DNA from: Hyparrhenia diplandra
Taxonomy: Eukaryota; Streptophyta; Magnoliopsida; Poales; Poaceae
DNA: 64,000 bases
NCBI GenBank assembly: GCA_015847255.1
Contig: JADLZK010001965.1
Coordinates: forward strand, 609,658 to 673,657
Direction of reading: 5' to 3'
This document shows, piece by piece, positions 1 through 12,420 of the stretch. The position numbers and the translations under genes are program-made. The notes beneath the pieces were generated by a model. The model was not told the DNA's origin, made no database searches, and saw only the letters and a program-made list of their open reading frames with translations. Positions within the stretch are counted from its first letter, which is position 1. The number at the start of each line of letters is the position of its first letter.

Positions 1-180
1 GCCCGGTAAAATGGCCTACGGACCGGGCCATGGGCGAGGGCGTGGCCCGAGCCCGTGGAAGGCACGGCCCGAAGGCCCGTGGCCCGGCTCGGCCTGTAGC
101 GGGCTGGCTTTGGTCCGACCCGGCGGGCCACGGGCGGCACCAGGCCGCCCGTTGGACATCTATACGCCAAAGTGCCTCCG
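1..180. repeat. GC-rich GGCCCG-type repeat stretch
   Basis: Dense irregular copies of GGCCCG/CGGGCC and related words, much more GC-rich than the following kilobases. This resembles subterminal repeats of grass DNA transposons that carry GGCCCG words, but no terminal inverted repeat is visible because the window begins inside it. The reading frame through it is a by-product of base composition. Confidence 0.35.
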
Positions 181-230
181 CCTGGTGACGCCATGCCAGT
201 GCATCGCAACATCCCAGGGCTCTAGCACGG

Positions 231-870
231 GCACTGAAGAAGACAGAGGAGGCGTTCTTCACGGCAGCAGAGGAACACGCCGCTGAGAGCCCAGAGGTGG
301 GGCTCATGGGCTCTTATGTGCTCATCTGATGAAGGGCAAGGACATTTATGTCATGAATGTTGGAGATAGCCACACCGTGTTGGCGCGGAGGCCGGAGCCC
401 ACCTGCAGCAGTTTAAAACCGAGATCATGCGCGAGCTGGTGGCGGACGACATGGACGACCTGCAGGCCGTGCAGCTCACCGCAGAGCACAGCACTACGGT
501 CCAGGAGGTACGCCGTCTTTTCCTCTGCTCCTCTTATCTCCAGTTTTGAACTTGAATTAATTATGACTGATGAGGATAGTGCAGGAGGTGATAAGGATCA
601 AGGGCCAGCATCTGAACGATAGGAATGCCATAGTCAATGGCCGGGTCAAAGGGAAGATCAGTGTCACCAGAGCGTTTGGGGTTGCCTACCTGAAACACGT
701 AACGTCAAAATTCACTCAAATTTCAATCTGCAAACCTGATGGCGATTCTGTCGATGTTCATTAACTTTGTTAACTTTTTTTCTCTCTGGCAGCCCAAGTG
801 GAACGACAGGCTTCTGCAAGCCTTCAAGATCAACTACGTCGGCACTGAGCAGCCTTCAGTATGCTCTAGC
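231..870 (+). pseudogene. Protein phosphatase 2C (PP2C) gene relic
   Basis: Relic of a plant PP2C, a Mg/Mn-dependent Ser/Thr phosphatase. Three coding blocks in the right order match the family. Block one reads ALKKTEEAFF...SPEVGLMGSYVLI and hits a stop at 327-329. Block two (329-500) carries MNVGDSHTVLARRPEP, the metal-site neighbourhood where the family normally has NVGDSRAVL, so Arg has become His; it then changes frame into HLQQFKTEIMREL...DDLQAVQLTAEHST. Block three (about 575-700) reads IKGQHLNDRNAIVNGRVKG then KISVTRAFGVAYLK, followed by an intron (GT at about 700, TTTCTCTCTGGCAG before 792) and PKWNDRLLQAFKINYVGTEQP. The frameshift next to MKGKD, a second frame change near 390 and the missing N- and C-terminal parts make this a pseudogene. 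Intron remnants suggest a genomic, not retroposed, copy. Confidence 0.8.
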
Positions 871-3689
871 ACATCTGAGGCAACAATAGACTGCAAAATT
901 CATATTGCCAGCATCAGTCATTCGATGTTGCCAGCATCAGTCAATAGACAAAAAAATGTGACCAAACATCATTGGCTGATAGCCTACACATCACATAGGC
1001 TAGCAGTGTTGTCACTGGTTTCTTCAATGCAAAAGACAGATCTGTTCGTGGCTTGCGCAAAAGGATTCATTATTAAGTTGTCCCCCAATGCTTCATTGTT
1101 ATTGATTCAACGTTCAATTCGATCGTGTCAAATATTATGTGTCCAAATCATAATGTTCAGAGGTGAAATTACAACGAACCACCAAAGAAAACACGTGTTA
1201 AATGAGTGTGACTGACAAGCGCATCCTAGTCCCATCTCCCCCCAAATTTTGCTAATGTTACAACGAAAATTAAATTCTTTAACAAGTTGTACCTTTCTTC
1301 TCTTCTTTTTTAAGTATAAGTAACCAAAATTCTGTGCTCATGCATTACCACGGGAGCCGAAAAATTCAAGAGAAAACAAAATGTTTAAGATCACCTAATG
1401 TTAAATCTATCTAATCTAGTAACATGTCTTCAGTGTCACTAAGATACACAAGCATCAAGTTTACATGACAATAATGTGAAAGCAAACATGTGTAACACTA
1501 ATGTGAGAATATATTTTCCATAAAACATACCCAAATGGCCCTCCCCCCACGGCCCCATGCCCCCACTCCCTCTTCTTGTTTACTGAGTACCTTCCAATAA
1601 AACATAGGCAATGCCCCCCTTCCCCCTCAGTATTTTTTTCTTGATTGAGATCCTTATTTGTGGAGATATTCTGTCACATGCGTTGCAGTAGGCACCAAAA
1701 TATTAGAGTTAGGATTTGCACGGTGCGCTATATCTATACTTCAAGAAACGTTTGTTTATGGGCGGTTGCAAAAAGCACTCAAATCAGTTTTTTCAATCTC
1801 TAGAAATAATTTATGCAGTTGCTAATAAGTGACTTATTGTGACGACCGGGTAATTACCACCTTGAATAATACCCTAGCCATGATTTATTACTCCACAGAT
1901 ACAAGATTTGTCGAATAATAAACCATTAACAAAGTTGGCAACAGAGAATAGCTAGAAGGTACCGATAATTATTACAAAGCCAGCCTACGATCTTAGGTCT
2001 TTAAATAAGCGTCACAAGTTTGCGCATTTATTACAAGCCTGACATATAGAAGTCCAAGCTAGACTACTAAGTGGGCGACATATACATTTCGCCACTGATA
2101 TCCATAAGTAGACTAGGAGGTTATTTATTCATCCCATCCACCATAGGAGGTGGCAGCAGCTCGACTAGCGTCCTCGTAGTCATCCCAATCTGCATAGGCA
2201 TAACCATCATCTAGGAACTCTTGTGCACACTCCTGAGGATCCTCTGAAGGGGGAGAGTTAATAAGAGTGAGTACAACGTACTCAGCAAGTATATATATGT
2301 ATATCAAGGCAATGCAATCTGTAATCTCAATGATCAATCACATATCATTTTGTATGAAAAGAGAATTTGTATAAAAAGTCATATTTAATTTAGAAAAACG
2401 CTACTATCACTTGCATCTTGAGAAAGAGCCTCCCATAGGTTCCCGTAGCCTCCATACTAGGAGACATGACATGAATTCATGATTTTACCCTGCGCAGGTT
2501 TGTATCACTTTAGCCATAATTACCTTGGCCAATTTTCCATCGCACTGCCCTTGGTGCGACTCATGACCAAGATACCGAGACGTTCCCCATTTTGTATAAT
2601 TGTATATCCACATCTACTCACTGCGCTAATATATGCGCCTGGCTGTGCTCCATCGACAGCTCATTGGGGACTTTCCCCAACCCTCACCTTGCATACCATA
2701 GGGATCATACAATAACTCCATGGGTAATAGAATCAGCCCGTCCCAAACGGGTTCATGGTTGACACGAATATATACGGCCCAATACCACAAGTGAGAGTTG
2801 GTTAACAATCCTACTAACGTTTTCCAACCAACTATTGTAGGGTATTAGCTGCTCCATCAGCTAATCCCTCGTCATCAATGTCACATGTCATCCATCCATA
2901 ATTAATTTCAGAAAATACATTTGATGCAAGTTACTTTTATTTTCACAAACTTGTATAAAACTCGAGGAGAGAATGGTCAAGGAAATCTTGCCTGAGTTGT
3001 TAAGATCCAACTCGGGCTCAGTTTGGTTCACTAGAAGGTCCTGCGCCTGACCGTGCTCGCTTCCTGTAATTAGTATAAATATACTGATATTTAGGAAAAA
3101 TAACACACAAGTATATACACATAATATACTAGAAGAATTCTCAGCGCCGTTGGGTACTAAGAAAAGAATATAAAAGGACTTGGAATGTTGATCACTAAAA
3201 ATTATAAGATATATTTATATATATATAAATGGATTGGATACGCAAGCAAATTTCATCGTGAAATTAATAGTATTTTATATTTCATAAAAATAAAATTCTA
3301 GAGACAACAAAAATTTCGTAATTTCTATGCACAGGTGTTCGTCTAAGAACGTAATTTCCTTGTGATTTGTCATCAACAATCATACGCAGAACGTAGATAT
3401 TGGTCTCTTTCAATATTAGTAGTAAATCTTGAGTAGTACCTACTAATGGAGCGATACAAACTAAACCAAAATATTCAGCAGTAATTCAGAGTTTCCAGTA
3501 GAAAATCTGGACGACAATAAAAAGCATTGAAGAATATGTGTACACCGCTCTTCACGTAAAATCCATCGAACACGAACAGCAAAACAGATCAACGGACCAA
3601 AGCTCTCAATGGAAGCAGTGAATGCTTCCATGCGGGACAAACTCCTTACGGCTAGCTTGACCCTTGCAGCATAATCAGCACCAAGAGGG
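871..3689. other. AT-rich intergenic stretch, no gene seen
   Basis: No supported gene. A minus-strand frame at 2125-2337 is rich in Asp/Glu/Tyr (for example LDDGYAYADWDDYED) and looks more protein-like than chance, but I do not recognise the family and it has no clear gene context. The sequence around 1850, starting TGTGACGACCGGG, looks like a retroelement boundary, but I could not find a matching end. Confidence 0.4.
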
Positions 3690-3960
3690 ATGTCGCTGCC
3701 GCCATCGCATACACCAGATCGAGGCAGGAGCGGGGCATCGCGGCTGGTGAGCACTGACGGAGATCGACGGACCCGCGCTTCCCGCTGCCGGCGGCGCCGG
3801 CGCCGTCGACGGGCCGGTCGCGAGGGGGCACCAACGGCGAGCCACTCGGAGACGTTCCTGCGCTTCCCTGACGCGGACCTGCTGCTGGACCGGACGACGA
3901 CTTCTCCTTCTCCGACCTCGACTTCCCTCCTTCTCCGACGACTCCTGCCGATTGAGTGGC
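3690..3960 (+). pseudogene. GC-rich coding-like relic, unassigned
   Basis: An abrupt GC-rich island with plus-strand coding character. One frame reads ETFLRFPDADLLLD; a one-base shift then gives DDDFSFSDLDFPPSPTTPAD before a stop. Acidic/aromatic patches of this kind are seen near the N-terminus of some plant transcription factors such as bZIP proteins, but no DNA-binding domain is present and I do not assign it. The frame change and lack of flanking exons argue for a decayed fragment. The minus-strand frames here are arginine/serine-rich shadows. Confidence 0.25.
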
Positions 3961-4653
3961 GCCCGCTCTGGAGGCCGTACTCATGCATGGAAGCATGCAC
4001 CATGTTTCCTCCACCAGGCCTCGCATGCTTTAAATAGCAGGAAGGAGGACGGGGATGGCCTCGATCGATTGTTGGCCTCTCCGGTTCTTCCGTTTCGATA
4101 ACTGAACAGGCATGTTAACGGACGGGGGTGGAGCCGAAGGGCCTATCTATAACAGGCCGCGCGGAAGGGGAACGGCGAGGGTGGGCAACGGAAGGGGAAC
4201 CGCGATGGGTATAGCGCGCGGGCGGGGGAGCATTGCTACGTTGCAGTTATCGATGACGTAGACCAATCGAAACGCCGAGAACTCCTAAATTAGCCCCAGT
4301 GGGGGATAGGTTTATTGGAGTTTTTAGATACGTAGCCATTTGTCCATCCTACAGGCAATAATTAGTTTTATGTTACTTGTACCAATTTTGTTATGATTTA
4401 TCAAAAGAATATTGCATAGCTGTGCTTAGTCAAACTTTAAATTAGTTTATTATTTGAGCTGATTCGTGCTCTCACCTTGGGTACTAAACTGAGGCTGTGT
4501 ACTGCACGTACTAGTACTACTACTACTCTGATGAAGCCCAAAAGCAAAACATAGGCAAGGTCCAGAGGGCTATACACACACGCACTCTTCTTTCCTTCCC
4601 TTCTCTTCTTTCTCTCTCTATTTCTTTCCCCTTTGCTGCAGTCGACAGCAGCC

Positions 4654-4950
4654 ATGGCGCTGAGCGCCCTCTGCTCCCTTCCTCTATCTAGATCCACAAC
4701 TATGGCTGGGCTCTCCCAAGGATGGTACCCCAAAATAAAGATCTGTGATTTCTAATTGATCTGCACTGGGATTCCCCTGATTTCTTCCCCTCTTTTGTGT
4801 GTGCAGGTTGGTGGCGGCGGCGGCATGCTTCACCGAGGTGCTGAGCATGGCAGCCATGGCGCCCAAAGGGCAGAGCCAAGGGCACGTGGTGTTGGTGTGC
4901 AGCTGTGTGCAGGGATCTGGATTGCAGCAACAACTCCCTCAAACTGACTG
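4654..4950 (+). other. Possible small spliced gene or 5' gene fragment
   Basis: A pyrimidine-rich leader (4590-4640) precedes ATG at 4654, whose frame begins MALSALCSLPLSRSTTMAG and reaches a stop after about 33 codons. A good acceptor (TTTTGTGTGTGCAG, ending 4806) is followed by an open frame rich in Ala, Met, Cys and Gln, and then a donor-like ACTGTGAGTG near 4946. This could be the first exons of a short plastid-targeted or unknown protein, but no downstream exon or domain is recognisable. Confidence 0.28.
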
Positions 4951-6349
4951 TGAGTGCTCTTGTGCTCATACCTGTGCTTAGTTCATATTGTCTTTGACTC
5001 AAGATTACAGGCTGTGTGCTGCTAGATGTGAAGTCTATTGGCTTATTAATTTTTTTCCCAAGTTGAGATGTGAAATATCATGTGTATGCTTGTGCTAGAA
5101 GATTGCTAGTTAGGTCTATTTCATCACTTTTCTTGTCATTTGTTAAATGTGAAAAACCAAAATAGTCAGAACATCTACAACCAAGGCAGATGCTCTGTGT
5201 TTTTGGGAGCCCAGGAGAAAAGAGAGCTTTAGACTGAGAAGATGAAAACCTCACCTCGCTACTTCTCTTGACTAGCTGTTGGTCTGTCCCTCTCTCAACT
5301 CAGGTCGCTCTTCAGGGTGATCAAGTCACCATCTTGCTGATGTGGGAGGCAGATGGTTTTCTGTGGCTAAAGAACTAGGCTAGGTGTTCTTGGTAGGCCT
5401 AGAGTGGGGACTGAAGAACTGGTTTGCTAGTTGCTCCGAGGGGTTGCTTCTCCCACTTTCACCCTGGTTCTTGTACTAGTCTGCTATTCTCTACTCCACA
5501 AGATATTTTACCTTTCACTTCCCAGTGGTGTGGCAAGCTGCTGGAACTTGATTGGCTAGATTTCTTCTAGAAGGGCATGGCAGCTCACTATTGTATAAAC
5601 CAGTACAAGAGTTGTTGAAATAGTAGGCCACTGTAGTGAATAGTGTGTTCAAGGAATTGTAAAGAATTGCTGTGGGTGTTGGCGTGTGTTCTGAGATGCA
5701 AACTTTTAGCCATGATTATGTAAATAAAACTTCGTATGATTAATATATGATTTGTATTATTTTTCTTGTCAAAGTGCATCCATTATCATGCTGGTGCAAT
5801 CATGAGGAACTAATGGCTTACTGATCTGAGGTTAATTACTTAATGAAAATGTGGGTCGTTACACTTATCCTCTTGTACTACATTAGTGCGCGAGCACAAA
5901 GACATTTATCCTGGTGACGCTTTCTTTTTTTTCTTTCCCTTTGTTGAGCAGCTATAATTCAGTTCCTTCATGAATTTTTGGGGTTCCTTTTTCTGTTTAC
6001 ACTAGGTGAATACCCCTGGCGTTTGCTGGGGAATTGCATGGCTCACCACTATAAGAATGTGCGCAATATATAAGAAAAATACAAACGATATTGCCTGCAT
6101 GTTGCTCTGAGAATTTGTGGCGTAAATGGGAGGGGATTCATAGAGTTTTAAGAACATATAGGTAGCATCCACTATGATAACTTAAAGAGCAGTGGTGGTT
6201 TGAGATGATAATAACTTTGATAATCCCTGGATAATAATTTGAAATAAAATAAAATGACTCAAAATGACGTCATCGTATTGCTTCACTATTTTAAAAACAG
6301 TTATACAAAATTCATCATTCATGGTTTAAACAAAAGCATCCAAATACCA
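4951..6349. other. Intergenic, nothing recognised
   Basis: AT-rich sequence with only short random frames on either strand. No repeat pair or conserved coding block was seen. Confidence 0.4.
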
Positions 6350-7871
6350 TCACGTAAGCTTTAATTTAAACAAAGCCGGAAGTACAGTATTTCCGGTCAG
6401 GTGTCTTTGTGAATCTTCATAAAATTCTCCATGGGATGGTAGTATCTTTTTCCAGACCTTGTCATCATGGCAGAACGTTGTGGCAACTGACTGTGACTCC
6501 CTTGCAATGCAGCGGGTTTCTGGGAATGTATTGCAAATTGCAATCCTTAAGTTGCTTGCCCACTGAAGAGAGGAGCATGTCAGACTTCCTGCTTTGGTCA
6601 TCTTTATCTAGTTTTTCTGATTTTGTTGCAGCCTTCGTATCGTCGTTTAGTGTGCCAACACCTGAACACATACGGTGTTCCTCAAAGGAAAGCTTTGGGT
6701 TTGTATCCCTATTGTTGCTGTCTTCCACATCGATGACAGCTCTGATAGCCGTTGTAGCTCTCAGTTGCAAGCGTGCTGCAATCAGAGTCTGTGATCAGTG
6801 GAGTCAACTGAATCATTCGGCTCGCCAAAAGCTCACTGGCTTTGTGCATGGTCTTACTTTCAGATGACATATCTGAGCTGCCATCAAGAACAAAGGTTGA
6901 ACTGTCAACAGCTCTAAGAGTTTTATGTTGTTGCAGAGCAGTGATTTTCCTACTGATGAACACAACAGCTACAAACGGGTCCTAAATCTGCCAGCGCTGA
7001 AGAAGCGTGAGTGCATTTTGATGGTTGGCAAGCATCCTATCAACATAGGCCATTGTATCTGTGAGATCCTTCCAAAACGCATGAACATCTGACCACTCCT
7101 TTGGATATCTTCCCCTTTCTAAACCTGGATCTGATTAAGCAAATAAATCGTACCTGCTAGCTTTCGGGTTTCAAGACGATTGCCTAATGAGCATCTTGCC
7201 ATACGGTTGTCAGGAAGACGAATGTGCCGCTCGAGATTCATCCAGTGAATGACGAGGAACTCGACAGCGGCGTCCCGGTGGCAGGCCGCCTCTCACTGAC
7301 GAAGACGCGGCCGTGGGAGTCCTCGTACGGCAGCGCGGCTCCTCTGTCGAGGCGGCTCACCGGCCCACTCTGATGTCTGGCAGGTCCGAATTGACGTCGA
7401 ATTGGAGCGGCAGGACTACCACGATCAGCGCTGTGGGGGCATCAGCATCGCGACGCACCCGACGGTCCCGAGCAGGATGCGGTACGGTGCCCGTATGGCA
7501 GCGCGGCCATCGCCGCGGCGTACGCGCCCTCCCCGAGCTGTGCGGGCGGACCTCGCGAGCGCGTGGACGGACGTCGCAAGCGACTCCGCCAGCTCCTCCA
7601 GCCACCGTGGACCTGCCTCGCCGTGCCGGGTGCCGGCCGGGCGCCGCCGTGGACCCGCCTTGTGAGCGCCGCCGCGGGCGAGGCCAACGAACTGCGAGGA
7701 CCGGCGAGGCACGCGCGGCGGCCCTTCACGCGGACGACCTCCGGTCGCCCTCTCCTCCCCCTCGCCGGCAGCGCGGCACCGGCGGCGTGGCGTGCGGTCG
7801 CCCCTTCCGCTGGGCCCGACGGCTGATGGCGATGCAGAAGGACGGCAGAAGGACCCATGTTTGCGTCGCAC
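6350..7871 (-). pseudogene. Broken multi-frame gene relic, family not recognised
   Basis: Read on the minus strand, consecutive coding-like blocks follow one another with frame changes. A GC-rich 5' part (7871-7310) ends in a frame reading PVSRLDRGAALPYEDSHGRV. The next block reads MNLERHIRLPDNRMARCSLG, then a 23-bp remnant bounded by GTACG and AATCAG. Skipping that remnant restores KLADPGLERGRYPKEWSDVH and DRMLANHQNALTLLQRWQI. A TAG follows, then DPFVAVVFISRKITALQQHK. After another frame change come serine-rich, charged stretches down to about 6350. A remnant that behaves like a shrunken intron, an internal stop and at least two frame changes mark it as decayed. I do not recognise the protein. 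Confidence 0.5.
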
Positions 7872-7996
7872 ACTTCAGCTCCAACGCAAAATGCATTTGT
7901 TGTTTCTGTAATCTGTTGGAGGTAGATTTTCTACCCAAAAGCAGTGTTGAAGGCAATGGAGTGGCCGAGTGGGTGACTATTGGAATGCCTCATTAA

Positions 7997-10560
7997 TGCA
8001 TCATCAGTTTTGTATCCACGGAAGATCATGGGTCCAAGCGGCAAGGAGGGGGCAGAGGGGATGCATGCGCCAGCGTGAAGGAGAACAGGCGGACGTGCGT
8101 TTTTGGGTGATTTCAGTTAGTACTCACGGGGCCCGTCGGGATCTTTGAGAACTACCGAATAAACTCACAATGGAGGATAGGCTTATTAGAGTTTTAGATT
8201 AGTGCACTTTGTTCTTGTACAGAAAGAAGTTATTTAGAATAGCAAAGACATTGTGAGACTGCAAATTTAAGTACTACTGAGGAACATCCAATGTATATAC
8301 AGTAAACTAGTTCTGTAATGTCTCTGAATTTAAGAAAATCTGAAAAACAAATAAAGAAGGTATAGTACTTCAGCGACCTCTTGCCGGCATCATGACACTG
8401 ATACATGTGAAATTCCACACGTCTCATATTGTCCACTGAAGCCAACGCCTTGCCCTTCCTTTCAGTGATTGAGCGATCAAACTTGGAACTGTCACCCAAC
8501 TGGTATTTGACACAACCGAATAATCAGGTGACTATTTTTGTGTTTACATTTTATCTCTGTCACTGCATAATCCGAAAAAAAAAAAAAAAAGGATATGGCT
8601 TTGTTTTTTGTTGGGCAACCTCACTTTTGGATACCATATAATGCCTCTGATAATTGTGGTGAATAATTTGTTCTCATGGGCTCTTCTTTGTTATAGTTGT
8701 TGCTAATATTTAGAAGAAAGAATGGTACCTTTTATGTTTGTATGTGTTAATAGTATTACTAGAACATAAGGAGCTAATAGCTTATTCATTTTTAGTTTTT
8801 CCAAGAAGCATCCAGTATATTTTAGTAGAGATGATGATGCTTAATCACGTACATTCAAGTTCTAGAAGCCACTCATCACTCCACTAGGCACAAACCGTTT
8901 CAAATTCATTTAGTAGCACTTTATCGAATTTATCGAATAAAGGATTGTCTGCTTAGCAACCAGTAATGGCATGTTTGTGGAGTTGAGGGCACGTTCAGGC
9001 GCTCCATATGCCCCTCAGGCTCTCCATTCCTCTGCACCATCTTTTTTTTTTTTTTTTGTCTGATTAACGGAGCAGCGGCGAATTGAAAGAAAATCATAGG
9101 ATTGTTCTTCCTCTCTCGCTTGCTCCCTTAAGACTTTTTTTCTGAATTTTTCCTCGTCACTGTCTAATGGACGTCCCTTCTACTTCTGCATGTCTTACAT
9201 TCTTTTGATTTGCTTCTCTTCTCAGAATGTGAATACCAGGAGTAACTAAATGGCAGTTGGCAGATACTTGCATCTTTGTGCTGCTTTAAAGATCTAGAGT
9301 TATTTTCTTTTTAATATGTTTCTGCACGTTCATCGATCATCGTCGTCATCAGTACATTCCTCTAGCTCTGATTCTTCTACAGTTCTCCTGTAACGTGGGG
9401 TGTAAATGGCTCTTCTTGTTAAGAGAGGATCAGATCGAGTACACTGATTGATTGCTTTATTAGTGTCAAACTTGCATATTTCCATTTCATTGGTACCACA
9501 TGTCATAGAATAGAATTATTTCATTGCTAAACTTTGTCATAGATATGGCTTCCATTTTACTCACCATATTTTCTATGACAGCTACAGTTTACCTAAGGTT
9601 AGATGTGGCAAACTTATCCAAACCAGCTCTGAATCATAGGAAACAACATAACAGACTATCGTCGAAAGAAATAAAAAAATGGGCCCTTCTAAACTTTAGT
9701 CCATGGTATAGCATGTTTGTAGCTACATCACTTTTGTCGGCAGCTAAATTAGCAACACTTCCTTCTTGTATATTGAAACAGGGTGACTCGGCATGTCTCC
9801 AAATCCTGCAGTAATTTTTTTTTTTTTTTTTTGATAGTGTTGAGTATCTAGGTATGTCTCCAAATTCTGCAGTTAGCATTTGAGCTGCGTGTCCATGATT
9901 TGCGCTATGTCTACAACTAATGGTCATTAGATACATAAAACAAAATGGCATCCGACATTGATGGTATTACAGGCAGTTAAAAGAGACTACGATTTAATAC
10001 ATTTGTTTTACGGCTACTTAAAGAGGGTGAATTCATAGTTGTTTTAGCCATACATCTATTTAAATTGACAGCAATTTTAAGGGGTGAAGAGATTGGCATA
10101 CATTTCAAAGTTGTTTTAACCAAAACAGCCACAGCTTTTCAAAACAGAATTTTCATATAGCTCTGAAACAAACAGAACCAAAGTATGTTGGTGCTACAAA
10201 TCGCAGGGGAACTGAGCCTCACAATGTTCAGTGGTTGGCTTGTTGCCAACAAGGTTTACAATGTTAAACCGACCAAGTTAAAGGAGACACTGTCACATTA
10301 AAATCTGACCAAGCAAATCATGGAAAACACCTGAATTGTAAGCCTCTTCAGAATTTCAGAAAGACAGCCAAAGGAAACAACGAATAACTTAGTATCACTG
10401 CTTGGATACGATTTAACACATACTTCCAACAAAACAGGATAATTGTGCAACACTTAGCTTTGAATTCTAGAGCTGGAACAGAACAAAATGTCTTGGGTAT
10501 GTAACTTCTTCAAAACAAGTAGCAAAGCTCGAAGGACAATGCCACTGGAACCTTGGGACA
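7997..10560. other. Intergenic with homopolymer tracts
   Basis: No gene supported. It contains an A-tract at about 8575-8590, T-tracts at about 9043-9058 and 9815-9832, and otherwise AT-rich unique-looking DNA. The last few hundred bases before 10560 are probably the 3' UTR and downstream flank of the minus-strand RPS15 gene. Confidence 0.4.
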
Positions 10561-12138
10561 CTACAGATCTGGGTAACAACTCATTTCAGAGGAATGAACC
10601 GAGGAGTGGGTGGCACCGATACCGGGCCTACCGTGCTTGACCGGCTTGTAGGAGATAGAGAACTCTGCAAGATAGTGGCCAATCATCTCAGGCTTGATCT
10701 CAACTTGGTTGAAGGTCTTGCCATTGTAGACACCAACAATGCTTCCAATCATCTCGGGGACGATGATCATGTTGCGGAGATGGGTCTTCACTGGCTCTGG
10801 CTTCTCGCCCGCAGGAGCATCCTTTTTCTGTTCACAGCAGTGAGATAAATAGTGAGGAAATTGTGTATGTCAGGTATAAGTAAATAAACTTCAACACATG
10901 CAATCAGATGAGATCAATCAACACAGAATCTTGCATTGACCGTGTCTTGCTGGCACAAAACAAAACTGCAGCAAAAATACTGAAATTCTGGATAGAAATT
11001 TTTATACATCATCATCCCAATAGTCTTCAACAGATGCTATAATTCAGGCAAAGCAGGTTGTAAGACAGCAGGCATATAACCAAAACAACAGAAAAACTAC
11101 ACCATACAGTAAGCAATTCAAAAGTTACTTACTTGCATCTATTAAATCAACAAGTTCGTATTTGTCTAAAATCCCAGTTAAAAACAACAGAACAAATGAC
11201 AAGGAGCTATAAAACAATAACTCTGCTTGTCATAAAATTCACAATTCATAATCGCAACACTCAGTGCCAGCAACCTTATTTGCTACACACTCAAGCTAAG
11301 CTAAGCCACCAGAAAACCCAGGGCTCATGAGCTTATCAAATTTGCGAGTAATCATGAATTTCCTTTATAATACAGTGTTATTTGATCAACGGCATATCCT
11401 TCCAAGTGCAAATTTAGAGTAAAAGTAACACTACAACCAAAATAGAAAATCTACAGCCACAGCCACTGGACTTTTCTCAAAGTACAACTTGTGAAACCAA
11501 GCGGAACAAAAAAACATGCTACACCAGAATCGTACAGATAATCAATTCAGAGAACACGCATCTAACTCATTCGAGCAGACACATTTCTAATTGCTCTACG
11601 GAAAACACAAGCACGCACCAAAAAATACGAGAATCATCTAATAAGCATCATATAATCATGATAGCATAACAGATCCACACAATCACCTAGATCAGACCAC
11701 ACTAAAACACCAAAAAAAAGAGATAATGAAAATTAAGCGGTTGGAAACTGACCGCCTTGCGCAGCTTCTTGATGAGCGCCATCGGCTTCCTCTTCAAACC
11801 CCTCTGGAACCTACCAAAACAAACACATCACATCAGATCTCCACAAACCAAAATCCCATGGAAACACAAACGGATCGCGGTACGAAAGGTACCTTCTCCT
11901 GGCGCGCGCCGGGAAGAGCTGGACGAGGTCGTCCGTGGACATGTCGAGCAGCGCATCGAGGTCGACGCCGCGGTAGCTGTACTTGCGGAACGTCCTCTTC
12001 TTGGGCGCGCCGGCGGCGACCTCGGGCTCCACATCGACGTCCGCCTGCACAACACGAGCGAATTAGTCCTCGTGCGAGTCACAGGGACGCGGTGGATCTG
12101 GGAGCTGGATACCGGCAGTTTGGCGGGGAACTCACCAT
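10561..12138 (-). CDS. RPS15: Ribosomal protein S15 (uS19), C-terminus frameshifted
   Basis: Cytosolic 40S ribosomal protein uS19, located in the head of the small subunit near the decoding/P-site region. Four minus-strand exons: 12138-12136 (the ATG alone, then GTGAG), 12044-11893, 11810-11753 and 10827-10561. All introns are GT-AG and phases agree. The protein starts MADVDVEPEVAAGAPKKRTF, then FRKYSYRGVDLDALLDMSTD, and continues through the family core HLRNMIIVPEMIGSIVGVYN and FNQVEIKPEMIGHYLAEFSI to KHGRPGIGATHSS. The family normally ends THSSRFIPLK. Here the codons after THSS lack two bases near 10600, so the frame reads VHSSEMSCYPDL and stops at 10561, giving 159 residues where about 153 are expected. 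The normal TGA is still present out of frame at 10583-10581. Identity is certain; whether the tail is real or an assembly error is open. Confidence 0.95.
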
Positions 12139-12420
12139 GGTTGAAGTTGAAGCTGGTCGGTGAGGTCGCGGGGACGCGGCGGCGGCGTGCGATGCACGTA
12201 GGCGGAGCGGCGGCGGCGGCGGGGTAGGGTTTAGAGAGAGCAGCTCGTGGGAATGGGAGCTTCTATATATAGCTGATGGTAGTGAGGCCGTGAAGAGAAT
12301 TCCTCCAGTTTAGTGGGCTTACCTGGATGAATGTTGGGCTAGTGGTATTCATAAGTGGGCTGAAATTACATTTGTTGCTGAGTCCAAATCTACCGGGCTC
12401 CTTCTGGCTATCTGGGCTGG
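12139..12420 (-). promoter_or_regulatory. RPS15 promoter: TATA, telo-box and site II elements
   Basis: Upstream of the minus-strand ATG lie a telo-box (AAACCCTA on the minus strand, around 12226-12233), a CTCTCT pyrimidine leader typical of translation-protein genes, and a TATA sequence (TATATATAG) near 12263-12272. Four site II cores (TGGGCT as read on plus) occur at 12314-12319, 12335-12340, 12356-12361 and 12413-12418. Telo-box plus site II is the known combination for growth-regulated plant ribosomal-protein genes. Confidence 0.75.

Noticed and set aside
3461..4003. 180-codon minus-strand frame
   Set aside because: Arg/Ser-rich shadow of a GC-rich island running on into AT-rich DNA without coding character.
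10828..11752. Possible intron-encoded snoRNA in RPS15 intron 3
   Set aside because: Box C-like GATGATG near 11010 has no box D in a proper position or terminal stem.
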